Assembly: GCF_020535245.1 (NCBI RefSeq)
Contig: NZ_CP084912.1
Location: forward strand, 62,001-126,000
Length of the DNA stretch: 64,000 bases
Direction of reading: 5' to 3'
Source: Asticcacaulis sp. AND118
Lineage (GTDB): Bacteria > Pseudomonadota > Alphaproteobacteria > Caulobacterales > Caulobacteraceae
The position numbers and the translations under genes were made by a program. Position 1 is the first letter of the stretch; each line of letters starts with the position of its first letter. Positions 25,602 to 34,873 of the stretch are shown in pieces. The notes under the pieces were generated by a model that saw nothing but the letters and a program-made list of their open reading frames with translations, searched no databases and was not told the origin of the DNA.

Positions 25602-26681
25602 ATGTCAGTGGGGATCAAAGACCGGAGTATCGCGCGGGGCCGTTCGGCGGCCCTGCTATTGGGCGTGTGGACGCTGGTCGCCCTGCTCAACGCCACCCAG
25701 TGGCAGCTCATCAACGATTCCTACGGCGCGGCGAAACCGTGGAGCGCCTATTTCGGCCCGGCCCTCACCGTCAGCCTGATCTGGGCCGCCCTGACCCCGG
25801 CCATCCTGTGGCTGGGGCGGCGCATCCCGATGAACGCCGCCCGCTGGCGCAAGGGGCTGGCCCTGCACCTCGTCGCCGGCAGCCTCCTGTCGGTCGTCCA
25901 TACCCTGATCTATGTCCTCTTGTTGGGCGTGCTGTTCGGCGGGGACGAAGCCCTGACGCCGGGCCTGCAATTGCTTCAGCGCAAGCTGGCCACCAGCTTT
26001 CAGGCCAATTTCCTGATCTACGCCATAGTCGCCGCCGGGGCCGCCGGGGCCGAGGCCCTGCGCACGCTCGGGGCGCAGGAGCTGGAACGCGCACAACTGA
26101 AAGGTCAGATCGCCGAAACCGCGGCCGCCGCCCTGCGCCAGCAGGTCCAGCCGCATTTTCTGTTTAACGCGCTGAACGCCATTTCGGCCCTGGTCCGCAC
26201 CCAGCCGGTCGAGGCCGAGCGCATGATCGCGCGGCTGGGCGACCTGCTGCGCCTGTCGCTCAACGCCAACCGCAATCCGGATGCGAGCTTGAGCGACGAG
26301 TTGCAGTTGATCGACGCCTATCTGGCGGTCGAGCAGATGCGGCTGGGGTCGCGCCTCAACGTCGTCCGCCGTATAGCCCCGGAGGCCGAGGCCGCGCGCC
26401 TGCCGACCCTGCTGCTGCAGCCGCTGGTCGAAAACGCCATCCGCCACGGCATCGCCCCCTCGCCCCGGCCCTCCACCCTGACCCTGACCGCGGCGCTCGA
26501 TGGCGCCTATCTGGATGTGCAGGTGGCCGACGACGGCGTCGGCGCGTCGGATATCCGGGAAAATATCGGGCTCGGTCACACGCGCCAGCGTCTGGCGCAC
26601 CTCTTTCCGGGCCGGCACGACTTCCATATCGACACGACCAAGGGCGACGGCTTCCGCGTCCGCCTGCGGGTGCCGCAATGA
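25602..26681 (+). CDS. LytS/YehU-type sensor histidine kinase
   Basis: This 359-residue membrane kinase has four hydrophobic segments in residues 15-155, a short coiled coil, the His_kinase box QVQPHFLFNALNAISAL (His185) and an HATPase region with LLLQPLVENAIRHGI and GVGASDIRENIGLGHTRQRL. These are hallmarks of the LytS family, which pairs with LytTR regulators. The start at 25602 is chosen because the first transmembrane helix follows directly; the ribosome site is weak, so the start is uncertain. Its stop overlaps the start of the response regulator by 4 bases (ATGA), so the two are translationally coupled. Confidence 0.9.
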   Translation: MSVGIKDRSIARGRSAALLLGVWTLVALLNATQWQLINDSYGAAKPWSAYFGPALTVSLIWAALTPAILWLGRRIPMNAARWRKGLALHLVAGSLLSVVHTLIYVLLLGVLFGGDEALTPGLQLLQRKLATSFQANFLIYAIVAAGAAGAEALRTLGAQELERAQLKGQIAETAAAALRQQVQPHFLFNALNAISALVRTQPVEAERMIARLGDLLRLSLNANRNPDASLSDELQLIDAYLAVEQMRLGSRLNVVRRIAPEAEAARLPTLLLQPLVENAIRHGIAPSPRPSTLTLTAALDGAYLDVQVADDGVGASDIRENIGLGHTRQRLAHLFPGRHDFHIDTTKGDGFRVRLRVPQ

Positions 26682-27412
26682 TCCGCGTCCTCATCGCCGA
26701 CGACGAGCCGCTGGCCCGCGCGCGCATCCGCGACCTTCTGGCCGAGGCCCCGGACATGCACATCGTCGCCGAGGCCGAAAACGGTCAGGCCGCCGTGGAC
26801 GCCATCCGCACCGCCGCGCCGGACGTCGTCTTTCTCGATATCGCCATGCCGCTGCTCAACGGGCTGGAAGTGGTGACCTCCATCGGGCGCGACCACATGC
26901 CGCTGACCGTGTTTCTCACCGCCTACGATCAGTACGCGGTAACGGCTTTCGAGGCCGAGGCGGTCGATTATCTGCTCAAGCCCTTCGACGATCTGCGTTT
27001 CGCCGCCATGCTGGCGCGGGTGCGCACGCGGCTGGAAACACGGTCAGGCAAGGCGGCGGACAGCCGCGACTGGCGCGCCGCCTGTCTGGTGGCGCGCAGC
27101 AAGGGGCGACGCATCTTTATTCCCCCGGAAGATATCATCTGGGTCCGCGCCGCCGGCGACTATGCGGAAGTCCACGCCGGTGCCGAGGCCTTTCTGGTCG
27201 ATGAGAGCCTGTCGGCCCTGTCGCAGCGCCTGCCCGGCGACCGCTTCGCCCGCATCCACCGCAGCGGGCTGGTCCGTCTCGATCAGGTGCGCGAGGTGCG
27301 CTCGATCGGGCGCGGCGATGCGCAGCTTGTCCTGCGCGACGGGGCGGTGCTACGCCTGAGCCGGCTTTACCGCGCGGAATTTATGGAAAGACTTGAGACC
27401 GCGCGACGTTAA
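26678..27412 (+). CDS. LytTR-family response regulator
   Basis: This 244-residue regulator has a receiver domain (about 1-120; Asp54 in VFLDIAMP, Lys in YLLKPFDD) and a C-terminal LytTR DNA-binding domain (about 140-240; GRRIFIPPEDIIWVRAAGDYAEVH, FARIHRSGLVRLDQV). It is coupled to the sensor kinase by a 4-base overlap. LytTR regulators bind direct repeats in promoters of export, adhesion or metabolite genes; its targets here are not evident. It is convergent with the following hypothetical gene. Confidence 0.94.
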   Translation: MIRVLIADDEPLARARIRDLLAEAPDMHIVAEAENGQAAVDAIRTAAPDVVFLDIAMPLLNGLEVVTSIGRDHMPLTVFLTAYDQYAVTAFEAEAVDYLLKPFDDLRFAAMLARVRTRLETRSGKAADSRDWRAACLVARSKGRRIFIPPEDIIWVRAAGDYAEVHAGAEAFLVDESLSALSQRLPGDRFARIHRSGLVRLDQVREVRSIGRGDAQLVLRDGAVLRLSRLYRAEFMERLETARR

Positions 27413-27425
27413 CTGCCGACCCAAA

Positions 27426-28571
27426 CTACCAGCTTTGCGCCGTGTCCTCGTCCTCGATATAGAGGGCCGACAGGCTGTCGGAATAGTCCATCAGCAGTTC
27501 GGCATATTCTTCGGCCGACAGCCGCTGCATACGATGGACCCGCGCCATGCGATAGTTCCAGAACGAGCTGATATGGCTGAGGATGCCGATATGCTCGCCC
27601 AGCTCGAAAAACAGCGATGGCCCGTCGAGCAGGAAGCGGCGGAACGGTCCCGGATCGCGGCCGCGCGTCAGAGCCTGATAGGCCTTGTCGTACACCGCCA
27701 GCGTACGACCCACCGAGACGATGGCCTGAGAGATGCGCCGGCCCAGACGCGGGCGGATGTCGCTCAGAAAGTCCAGCACCGCCTTTTCGCGCGTCATCAT
27801 CGGCTGATAGGTGGCCAGACCGTTCAGCACCTTATTCAGCTCTTCCTGAAGCTCGGTATAGCGCCATTTGAAATAGAGGAAGCCGCGCCACGAAAAGACC
27901 CCGTCGGAAAATTCGCCATTCGACAGGCGCAGCGTCATACGCAGCGGGTCCAGTTCGTGATCCAGTTCGTTGGCCAGTATCTTCCCGGCCAGTTTGAGCG
28001 TCGCCTGCTGCATGGCCGAGCCGAAGGCTTCACGCACCAGGCTCTCGATCTCACTATTGGCGAAACCGATCATGCGCGCGATGTCGGCCTGAGAAATATG
28101 CAGATAGCAGCCCGCCGGGCGATAGCCGCGCCGCCCCAGATGCTCGCGCACCAGAAACGGGTCGAGCGAGGGCAATTCATCGAGCGCGCGCAGCACCTCG
28201 GCATCGGGCAGGGTAGCCACGGCCTTGGTGTTATAGATATTGCGCAGGAAGGCATCGTAACCCACTTGGCCCACCAGCACCGACTGGCCGCCCAGCTTCA
28301 GGTCTTCGTTGTCGAAGGGCAGGATGATCTTGGTCGTGGTGCGCCGCGGTTTGGCGAACAGATCCTGCTCGTTGGCGCGCAGGGTGTGTTTGAGGATCAG
28401 GGCGCGGTTCATCTGCCGGTTGGTGAAAAACGGCTTGAGGCCGTATTCCGGCAGGTCGCCGTGCGTGCGGTACACATGCCCAAGGTTGAGCACCCGCGAG
28501 GTCGAGGCCGTCTCGCTGAGATTGGCCAGACTGCGAACATCCTTCTGCCCGACAGAGGAATCGAAAATCAT
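27426..28571 (-). CDS. conserved hypothetical protein (381 residues)
   Basis: This soluble-looking protein has no signal peptide and is helix-rich in its second half (about 180-381), with many conserved-looking aromatic and acidic residues. The N-terminal part contains RALILKHTLRANEQDLFAKPRRTTTKIILPFD. I do not recognise a known domain. The codon use is normal for the window, so it is unlikely to be a recent import. It stands alone, convergent with the LytTR regulator and divergent from SURF1 across a 285-bp gap. Its function is unknown. Confidence 0.8.
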   Translation of the reverse strand: MIFDSSVGQKDVRSLANLSETASTSRVLNLGHVYRTHGDLPEYGLKPFFTNRQMNRALILKHTLRANEQDLFAKPRRTTTKIILPFDNEDLKLGGQSVLVGQVGYDAFLRNIYNTKAVATLPDAEVLRALDELPSLDPFLVREHLGRRGYRPAGCYLHISQADIARMIGFANSEIESLVREAFGSAMQQATLKLAGKILANELDHELDPLRMTLRLSNGEFSDGVFSWRGFLYFKWRYTELQEELNKVLNGLATYQPMMTREKAVLDFLSDIRPRLGRRISQAIVSVGRTLAVYDKAYQALTRGRDPGPFRRFLLDGPSLFFELGEHIGILSHISSFWNYRMARVHRMQRLSAEEYAELLMDYSDSLSALYIEDEDTAQSW

Positions 28572-28856
28572 GGGGCCCCCGCCCTGTTTTTGCTTATTGT
28601 CAGCCGAAAGAAAGGTTTCGGGGCTTTCGTCCCGTACCTTGTTACCGGCTGACCGTGCGCCGCTGGAGATGACTCCGTTATGCGACTTATGAGATCACAG
28701 GGTTAACCATAGGTAAATTTCCACCAGATAGTATACAAATACGACTCTCCTCCCCTACACGTCTGCGTGTAGTGACCGCAGGGTTGTATGGATTTGGGGA
28801 GGACGCGGGCGCGTCCATGGATTATAGGACGGGGACATTCCGAAAGGTTCCCCTTC
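28572..28856. promoter_or_regulatory. divergent promoter region with two short palindromes
   Basis: The gap between the hypothetical gene and SURF1 contains CTACACG-TCTG-CGTGTAG (28755-28772) and GGACGC-GGGC-GCGTCC (28800-28815). Either could be an operator or leader hairpin. No gene is visible. Confidence 0.4.
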
Positions 28857-29567
28857 ATGCGTCGTCTCATTGCCTTCTTCGCCGTTTCCGTGGTCGTGCT
28901 GGCCCTGACCGCGCTGGGCGTATGGCAGGTGCAGCGTCTGATGTGGAAGACGGCGCTGATCGAAACGGTCAATGCCCGCGTGCACCGCGCACCTCAGCCG
29001 CTGGTGGCCGGGCCGGGTGGCTGGCCCGCCTTTACGCCCGCCAATGACGAATATCGCCGCGTCACGCTTAGCGGCCATTTCCGTCATGACAAGGAGACGC
29101 AGGTCTACGCCCTGACCGACCTTGGCGCGGGCTACTGGGTCATGACGCCGCTGGAAACCGCCGGCGGGACGGTGATCATCAATCGCGGCTATGTGCCGAC
29201 GGAGCTACGCGCTCCAGAGACAAGGGCGCAGGGTCAGGTCCCCGGAGAGGTGCAGGTTACCGGTCTGGTGCGCATGTCGCAGGACAAGGGCTGGCTGTTC
29301 TCGCAACCCAACGATCCGGCGAAGGATCAATGGTTCCTGCGCGACGTGGCGCAGATCGCCAGGGCGCGCGGCGTATCGACGCCGAACTGGTTCATCGATG
29401 CCGAAGCCGCAACGGTGTCCGGCGGCTGGCCCAGGGGCGGATTGACCGTGGTGCGCTTCACCAACAACCATCTGGTCTATGCGCTGACATGGTTCACGCT
29501 GGCGGCGGGTCTGGCCGGCGGCAGTCTGTGGCTGGTTCGCCGCGGGCGGAAGGCGGAAAAAAAATAG
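28857..29567 (+). CDS. SURF1 family oxidase assembly protein
   Basis: This 236-residue protein has the SURF1 topology: an N-terminal transmembrane helix (about 4-24), a periplasmic region with the family signatures GVWQVQRL, YWVMTPLETAGGTVIINRGYVP and NNHLVYALTWF, and a C-terminal helix. The family inserts haem into haem-copper oxidases. The ATG at 28857 has AAAGG upstream. The cyo quinol oxidase operon begins 865 bases downstream on the same strand, so this is probably the quinol-oxidase-type SURF1. A terminator follows directly. Confidence 0.93.
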   Translation: MRRLIAFFAVSVVVLALTALGVWQVQRLMWKTALIETVNARVHRAPQPLVAGPGGWPAFTPANDEYRRVTLSGHFRHDKETQVYALTDLGAGYWVMTPLETAGGTVIINRGYVPTELRAPETRAQGQVPGEVQVTGLVRMSQDKGWLFSQPNDPAKDQWFLRDVAQIARARGVSTPNWFIDAEAATVSGGWPRGGLTVVRFTNNHLVYALTWFTLAAGLAGGSLWLVRRGRKAEKK

Positions 29568-29599
29568 ATCTCGCCAAACAGGTCATGGGCCAAAATTAA

Positions 29600-29650
29600 A
29601 AGCGCCCGACCTTTCAGCCGGGCGCTTGTTTGTTTTTTTTGTTTTTCTCG
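29600..29650 (+). terminator. rho-independent terminator after SURF1
   Basis: AAGCGCCCG pairs with CGGGCGCTT around a short loop (29600-29627), followed by a long T-rich tract. This is a classic intrinsic terminator. Confidence 0.9.
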
Positions 29651-29669
29651 TTTCTATCCCCGTAGGCAA

Positions 29670-30101
29670 TCAGGCGTGGGCCTTGTTGAGCCAGTTCGCC
29701 AGACGCTCTTCGTTCTTGTCCATGATGGCCAGCCGCAGGCGGCGGAACGGCCCGTTGATCAGTTCAAGCGACACGTCGAACATGCCCATGCCGCGCCTGG
29801 GGGCGGCCGCCGCGACGATGTCTTCACGCGGGATAGCGATGTCGAGCAGGACACCCTGATACTCCAGACGGTCTTCATAGACGCGCAGTTCGCAACGCCA
29901 CAGGACGGGCACCACGAACAGGGCGATCGCCACCGGGATCAGGCCCAGAACCACGCCCGAAAACTGCTGCATGACCGTGCCGCCGGCCATGTAGGCCTGA
30001 GACATAAGCAACACGCCTGCGACAATTTGTAGCAGAGCGGCGCAAACCAGCGCGGACTTTACGCCCAGGCCGAAACGGTAGGTGTGCAGAGCATCCGTCA
30101 T
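29670..30101 (-). CDS. small membrane protein with PH-like domain
   Basis: This 143-residue protein has two hydrophobic segments (about residues 17-35 and 48-66), followed by a beta-rich cytoplasmic tail. The tail (LRVYEDRLEYQGVLLDIAIPREDIVAAA) resembles bacterial PH-like domains. GGAGGAAC lies 5 bases before the ATG. It lies between SURF1 and cyoA but on the opposite strand, so it is not part of their operon. Function unknown. Confidence 0.72.
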   Translation of the reverse strand: MTDALHTYRFGLGVKSALVCAALLQIVAGVLLMSQAYMAGGTVMQQFSGVVLGLIPVAIALFVVPVLWRCELRVYEDRLEYQGVLLDIAIPREDIVAAAAPRRGMGMFDVSLELINGPFRRLRLAIMDKNEERLANWLNKAHA

Positions 30102-30431
30102 GTCAGTTCCTCCATACGCAGCGCCCGAACGTCACAAAACTCACACGGGCGTCAATTTCACCCTAGCTTACGCAGCATAACGGTTTGCGCAAGTGGAATC
30201 TGCGACAATCTGACACATATGTCATTTATTTATCCACATACCGGCGCATGCTTATGCGTTTTTTACGCAAGTGCCGAATTTAACATAACAAAATTACAAC
30301 GCTTGTTTTAAGCGCTGCGCGCCCCCCTGAGACAATTTGCCCCTTGCGCTTCCCTGTAATTTCATTAGGACGCGAGCGCTTTGACATTTGAAAACCTCCC
30401 GCGCGCGGGACTTACTTCCGGTGAATGCGTC
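30102..30431. promoter_or_regulatory. cyo promoter region with small palindromes
   Basis: This AT-rich 330-bp gap holds TGACA-CATA-TGTCA (30211-30224), a small CGCAT-GCTT-ATGCG hairpin with a T run (30245-30264), and a TTGACA hexamer at 30381-30386. It is likely to contain the cyo operon promoter and its control sites. No gene is visible. Confidence 0.5.
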
Positions 30432-31463
30432 GTGCATCTGAATTTTCTTGAAGGCAGGAACCTGATCCGCAAAGGCCTCGTGGCCGGTCTGATGGCCGCC
30501 GCTGCCCTGAGCCTCAGCGGTTGTGACTGGGCGCTGATGGACCCCAAGGGTCCGATCGGTCTGGCGCAGAAGGACCTGATCATTCTGGCCACCCTGCTCA
30601 TGCTGATCCCGGTCGTGCCGGTCATCTTCATGACCCTGTGGTTCGCCTGGCGCTACCGCGCCTCGAACACCAAGGCGACCTACGATCCTAACTTCGAGCA
30701 TTCGAACCGCATCGAAGCCGTGGTGTGGGCCATCCCGACCCTGATTATCATCGCGCTCGGCACCGTGACGTGGATTTCCACGCACGAACTGGACCCGCAC
30801 AAGAAGGTCGAGGCCGTCGCCGAAAAGGCCGGCGTGACCCCGATCGAGGTTCAGGTCGTGGCGCTCGACTGGAAGTGGCTGTTCATCTATCCGCAGTACG
30901 GCATCGCTACGGTGAACGAAATGGCCATGCCGGTCGGCGTGCCGGTGCATTTCGAGATCACTTCGGCCAGCGTGATGAACTCCTTCTTCATCCCGCAACT
31001 CGGCACGCAGATCTACGCCATGAACGGCATGCAGACCCACCTGTCGCTGCGCGCCGACCATGCCGGCGTCTATGACGGCATCTCGGCCAACTATTCGGGC
31101 TTCGGTTTCGCCAATATGAAGTTCAAGGCCAAGGCCGTGGATGAAGCCGGGTTCGAGGCATGGGTCGCCAGCGCCAAGGCCTCGGGCCAGACGCTCGACG
31201 CCGACGCCGACGCCTACAAGACGCTGCATCAGAAAAGCACGCTCAAGGCCCCGGCCTTCTACGCCACGGTCCAGCCCGCCCTGTTCAGCAAGGTTGTCAA
31301 TGGCTGTGCCGATGGCGGCCTGTGCAAGGAAGACGCCTTCAACATGGCGATGATGAAGAATCTTGTCCCCGGCGCGGTTGATTGCGTCGCCCCTGAAATC
31401 CTGACCTCGAAAAACAAGACGGCCGACAAGGTGGCGTTGACCAACGCCACTCCGGAAAGCTGA
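30432..31463 (+). CDS. cyoA: cytochrome bo-type ubiquinol oxidase subunit II
   Basis: This is a 343-residue subunit II of the haem-copper quinol oxidase. A lipoprotein signal with lipobox LSLSGC comes first, then two transmembrane helices (about residues 45-70 and 85-105) and a cupredoxin-like periplasmic domain containing VVALDWKWLFIYPQYGIATVNE and SVMNSFFIPQLGTQIYAM. The CuA-binding cysteines and histidines of cytochrome c oxidases are absent, so electrons come from quinol. I chose the GTG at 30432 because it places the signal peptide near the N-terminus; an upstream TTG at 30381 is possible. It is the first gene of cyoABCD. Confidence 0.93.
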   Translation: MHLNFLEGRNLIRKGLVAGLMAAAALSLSGCDWALMDPKGPIGLAQKDLIILATLLMLIPVVPVIFMTLWFAWRYRASNTKATYDPNFEHSNRIEAVVWAIPTLIIIALGTVTWISTHELDPHKKVEAVAEKAGVTPIEVQVVALDWKWLFIYPQYGIATVNEMAMPVGVPVHFEITSASVMNSFFIPQLGTQIYAMNGMQTHLSLRADHAGVYDGISANYSGFGFANMKFKAKAVDEAGFEAWVASAKASGQTLDADADAYKTLHQKSTLKAPAFYATVQPALFSKVVNGCADGGLCKEDAFNMAMMKNLVPGAVDCVAPEILTSKNKTADKVALTNATPES

Positions 31464-31514
31464 TCTCCGATCCGCGTCGCCCTCAAAGATTTGACCCGTA
31501 AAGCGATTTAACCC

Positions 31515-33542
31515 ATGTCCAGCCCTGTCGCCGAACTTCACGAAGACCCGCTTCTTCGCTTCCTCTTCGGTAAACTCAACATCGATTCCGTGCCGTGGCA
31601 CGACCCCATCATCATGGGCGCCGGCGCCGGCATGGTCGGCGCGGCCGTCATCGTGCTCGGCCTGACCACCTACTTCAAGCAGTGGCCGTATGTGTGGAAA
31701 GAGTGGTTGACCAGTGTCGACCACAAGAAGATCGGGGTGATGTACATCATCCTCGCCCTCATCATGCTGCTGCGCGGTTTCGCCGACGCCCTGATGATGC
31801 GCGCCCAGCAAGCGCTCGCCTCCGCAGGCGGCGAGGGTTTCCTGCCGCCCGACCACTTCGACCAGATCTTCACCGCCCACGGCGTGATCATGATCTTCTT
31901 CGTGGCCATGCCCTTCGTCGTCGGCCTGATGAACGTCGTCATGCCGCTGCAGATCGGCGCGCGCGACGTGGCCTTCCCCTACCTGAACTCCTTAAGCTTC
32001 TGGTTCACGGCGGCGGGTGCGGTGCTGATCAACGTCTCGCTGGTTATCGGTGAGTTCGCCCATACCGGCTGGCTGGCCTACGCGCCGCTATCGGGGATCG
32101 AATTCTCTCCGGGGGTCGGGGTCGATTATTACCTGTGGGCTATCCAGATCGCGGGGATAGGTACGACACTGTCCGGCGTCAACCTGATCGCTACCATCTT
32201 CAAGATGCGCGCGCCCGGCATGACCCTGATGCGTATGCCCGTCTTCACCTGGACGACGCTGGCCGCCAACATCCTGATCGTCGCCGCCTTCCCGATCCTG
32301 ACGGTGACGCTGGCCCTGCTCAGCCTCGACCGCTACCTGGGCATGCACTTCTTCACCAATGACGGCGGCGGCAACGCCATGATGTACGTCAACCTGATCT
32401 GGGCCTGGGGCCATCCGGAAGTGTACATCCTCGTCCTGCCCGCCTTCGGTGTCTTCTCGGAGGTCGTCGCCACCTTCTGCCGCAAGCGTCTGTTCGGTTA
32501 CGACGCCATGGTCTACGCCACCATGGCCATCGCCGTCCTTTCGTTCCTAGTCTGGCTGCACCACTTCTTCACCATGGGTGCCGGCGCCAATGTGAACGCC
32601 TTCTTCGGCATCACCACCATGATCATCTCCATCCCGACCGGGGTGAAGGTGTTCAACTGGCTCTTCACCATGTACCGCGGCCGGATCCGCCTCGAAGTAC
32701 CGATGCTGTGGACGCTGGGCTTCATCATCACCTTCGTCATCGGCGGCGCCACCGGCGTCATGCTGGCCATTCCGGGCGCGGACTTCGTCCTGCACAATTC
32801 GGTCTTCCTGATCGCCCACTTCCACAATGTCATCATCGGCGGCGTGCTGTTCGGCTGCATCGCCGGCCTGAACTACTGGTTCCCCAAGGCCTTCGGCTTC
32901 AGGCTGCATTCGGGCATCGGCAAGGTCAGCTTCTGGTGCTGGCTGATCGGCTTCTACCTCGCCTTCATGCCGCTCTATGCGCTGGGCCTGATGGGCATGA
33001 CGCGCCGCCTCAGCCACATGGACAACCCGGTGTGGCACACCTACCTGATCGTCGCCGCCGTCGGCGCGCTGGTCATTCTGGCCGGCATCGTCGCTCAGAT
33101 CGTGCAGATCGCCTACTCCATCTGGAAGCGCGACGAATTGCGCGACGTCACGGGCGACCCGTGGGACGGCCGCACGCTGGAATGGGCGACCTCTTCGCCG
33201 CCGCCCTTCTATAACTTCGCCGTCACCCCGGCCATCGGCAACCACGACTCGTTCTGGGACGCCAAGCAGACCGGTCAGGCCTATGTGCAGCCGGAAACCT
33301 ACGAGCCCATCCACATGCCGCGCAACACGGCGACGGGCCTGCTGATCGGTCTGGTCAGCATTCCGTTCGGCTTCGCCCTGGTGTGGCATATCTGGTGGCT
33401 GGTGGTTGTGACCTTCGTCGGCATGATCGCGCTCGCCATCCTGCACACCTTCAACGAAAACCGCGACTATTACGTCCAGCCTGACGAGATCAAGGCGATC
33501 GAGGACGCGCGCTTCGCCCAGCTCAAGAAGACGGAGGCGTAA
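31515..33542 (+). CDS. cyoB: cytochrome bo-type ubiquinol oxidase subunit I
   Basis: This 675-residue catalytic subunit has about 15 transmembrane helices. It carries the haem and CuB ligands: [20 protein letters not shown] (the cross-linked His-Tyr pair), WLHHFFTMG and [11 protein letters not shown]. It reduces O2 to water and pumps protons. It lies 51 bases after cyoA and 3 bases before cyoC. The length agrees with CyoB (about 660). Confidence 0.97.
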   Translation: MSSPVAELHEDPLLRFLFGKLNIDSVPWHDPIIMGAGAGMVGAAVIVLGLTTYFKQWPYVWKEWLTSVDHKKIGVMYIILALIMLLRGFADALMMRAQQALASAGGEGFLPPDHFDQIFTAHGVIMIFFVAMPFVVGLMNVVMPLQIGARDVAFPYLNSLSFWFTAAGAVLINVSLVIGEFAHTGWLAYAPLSGIEFSPGVGVDYYLWAIQIAGIGTTLSGVNLIATIFKMRAPGMTLMRMPVFTWTTLAANILIVAAFPILTVTLALLSLDRYLGMHFFTNDGGGNAMMYVNLIWAWGHPEVYILVLPAFGVFSEVVATFCRKRLFGYDAMVYATMAIAVLSFLVWLHHFFTMGAGANVNAFFGITTMIISIPTGVKVFNWLFTMYRGRIRLEVPMLWTLGFIITFVIGGATGVMLAIPGADFVLHNSVFLIAHFHNVIIGGVLFGCIAGLNYWFPKAFGFRLHSGIGKVSFWCWLIGFYLAFMPLYALGLMGMTRRLSHMDNPVWHTYLIVAAVGALVILAGIVAQIVQIAYSIWKRDELRDVTGDPWDGRTLEWATSSPPPFYNFAVTPAIGNHDSFWDAKQTGQAYVQPETYEPIHMPRNTATGLLIGLVSIPFGFALVWHIWWLVVVTFVGMIALAILHTFNENRDYYVQPDEIKAIEDARFAQLKKTEA

Positions 33543-33545
33543 TCC

Positions 33546-34223
33546 ATGAGCAGCCCCTCTACCAACCCGGCGGAAAACCCTCTGGGCGCGTTCAAGGATC
33601 AGGTGAAGTCGGCCTACGACCACAATCCGAACGACACCCACCACACGGACGACCATCATCATCACGACGAAGAAGCCAAGGTCACCTTCGGTTTCTGGAT
33701 CTACCTGATGAGCGACTGCCTGATCTTCGCGACCCTCTTCGCCACCTTCGCGGTGCTGAAGGACGCGACGGCGGGCGGCCCGAACGGTCGTGAACTGTTC
33801 GACCTCAGCTTCGTGGCCGTCGAAACCGCCCTGCTGCTGCTCTCATCGCTGACCTTCGGCCTGTCGATGATCTCGATGCAGAATAATAAACTCAACGGCG
33901 TCATCGGCTGGCTGGCCGTCACCGGCCTGCTCGGCCTCGGCTTCATGGGCATGGAACTCTATGAGTTCAACCACCTGATCCACGAAGGTGCCGGTCCCGA
34001 CCGCTCGGCCTTCCTGTCGTCCTTCTTCACGCTGGTCGGCACCCACGGCCTGCACGTGACGTCGGGCCTGATCTGGATGGGCGTCATGTTCGTCCACCTC
34101 TTCCGCCGCGGCCTCACCCCCGCCAACCGTATCCGCATGATGGAACTGAGCCTCTTCTGGCACTTCCTCGACATCATCTGGATCGGCGTTTTCAGCATCG
34201 TCTACCTGATGGGAGCCGCCTGA
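33546..34223 (+). CDS. cyoC: cytochrome bo-type ubiquinol oxidase subunit III
   Basis: This 225-residue subunit III has five transmembrane helices ([21 protein letters not shown], and [20 protein letters not shown] with the conserved THGLHV). The N-terminal 45 residues contain an unusual His/Asp cluster ([12 protein letters not shown]) that could bind metal. Its stop overlaps the cyoD start (TGATG). Confidence 0.95.
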   Translation: MSSPSTNPAENPLGAFKDQVKSAYDHNPNDTHHTDDHHHHDEEAKVTFGFWIYLMSDCLIFATLFATFAVLKDATAGGPNGRELFDLSFVAVETALLLLSSLTFGLSMISMQNNKLNGVIGWLAVTGLLGLGFMGMELYEFNHLIHEGAGPDRSAFLSSFFTLVGTHGLHVTSGLIWMGVMFVHLFRRGLTPANRIRMMELSLFWHFLDIIWIGVFSIVYLMGAA

Positions 34224-34663
34224 TGCACATCCCTGACAAGCCCACCCTACACAAGGCCAACGACCCGCATACCGAGCTGGCCGACCACCACGCGGTCGAC
34301 AAGCTGAACCATGGCCATGGTCACGGTCATGACCACGGCGCGGGCCACGCCTCCGTGAAGGATTACCTGATCGGTTTCGCTCTGGCGGTGATCCTGACGG
34401 CCATCCCGTTCGCCCTGACCATGCTGAAGATTCTGCCGGCGTCGACTCTTGTGCCGGTTATCCTCATCCTCGGCGTGATCCAGATCGTGGTGCACCTGTA
34501 CTACTTCCTGCACATGAACACCTCGTCCAGCCAGGTGTGGAACAACCTCGCCTTCGTCTTCACAGCGATTATCCTCGGCATCCTGATCGTGGGCTCGCTG
34601 TGGGTCATGACGCACCTCAACCACAACATGGCCCCCGGCATGATGGGCGGCGGTATGGGTTAA
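34223..34663 (+). CDS. cyoD: cytochrome bo-type ubiquinol oxidase subunit IV
   Basis: This 146-residue protein has three transmembrane helices (residues about 48-125), as in CyoD, and HLYYFLHMNTSSSQVWN. The N-terminus is extended and rich in His and Gly (GHGHGHDHGAGH), similar in idea to the cyoC extension. The haem O synthase gene (cyoE) is not adjacent. It is the last gene of the operon, followed by a terminator. Confidence 0.93.
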   Translation: MHIPDKPTLHKANDPHTELADHHAVDKLNHGHGHGHDHGAGHASVKDYLIGFALAVILTAIPFALTMLKILPASTLVPVILILGVIQIVVHLYYFLHMNTSSSQVWNNLAFVFTAIILGILIVGSLWVMTHLNHNMAPGMMGGGMG

Positions 34664-34691
34664 GGCTTTGGGCTGAGTGCCAAAGATGCTG

Positions 34692-34726
34692 AAGGCCGCT
34701 CAGGATTTTCCTGAGCGGCCTTTTCC
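34692..34726 (+). terminator. terminator of the cyo operon
   Basis: AAGGCCGCTCAGG and CCTGAGCGGCCTT form a 13-bp stem (34692-34722) with a 5-base loop, followed by TTCC. It lies 28 bases after the cyoD stop. Confidence 0.85.
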
Positions 34727-34738
34727 TTTGAAGCGATG

Positions 34739-34780
34739 AAGACGCAGGGGCCGCGGGCCCCTGCACCCCGATACAGGGCG
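34739..34780. repeat. GGGGCC palindromic repeat, copy a
   Basis: GCAGGGGCCGCGGGCCCCTGC followed by ACCCCGATAC. It belongs to a family also found at 38640, 38757, 39977 and 40021, around repA. Confidence 0.75.
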
Positions 34781-34873
34781 CGCACGCACTTTCGGACGAA
34801 GCCCCCTCCTATCTTGGTAGCAGACGCCGGTCTTAACGTTTGCGCTCACCATCAGGAGGGCATCCCCTGTGTC

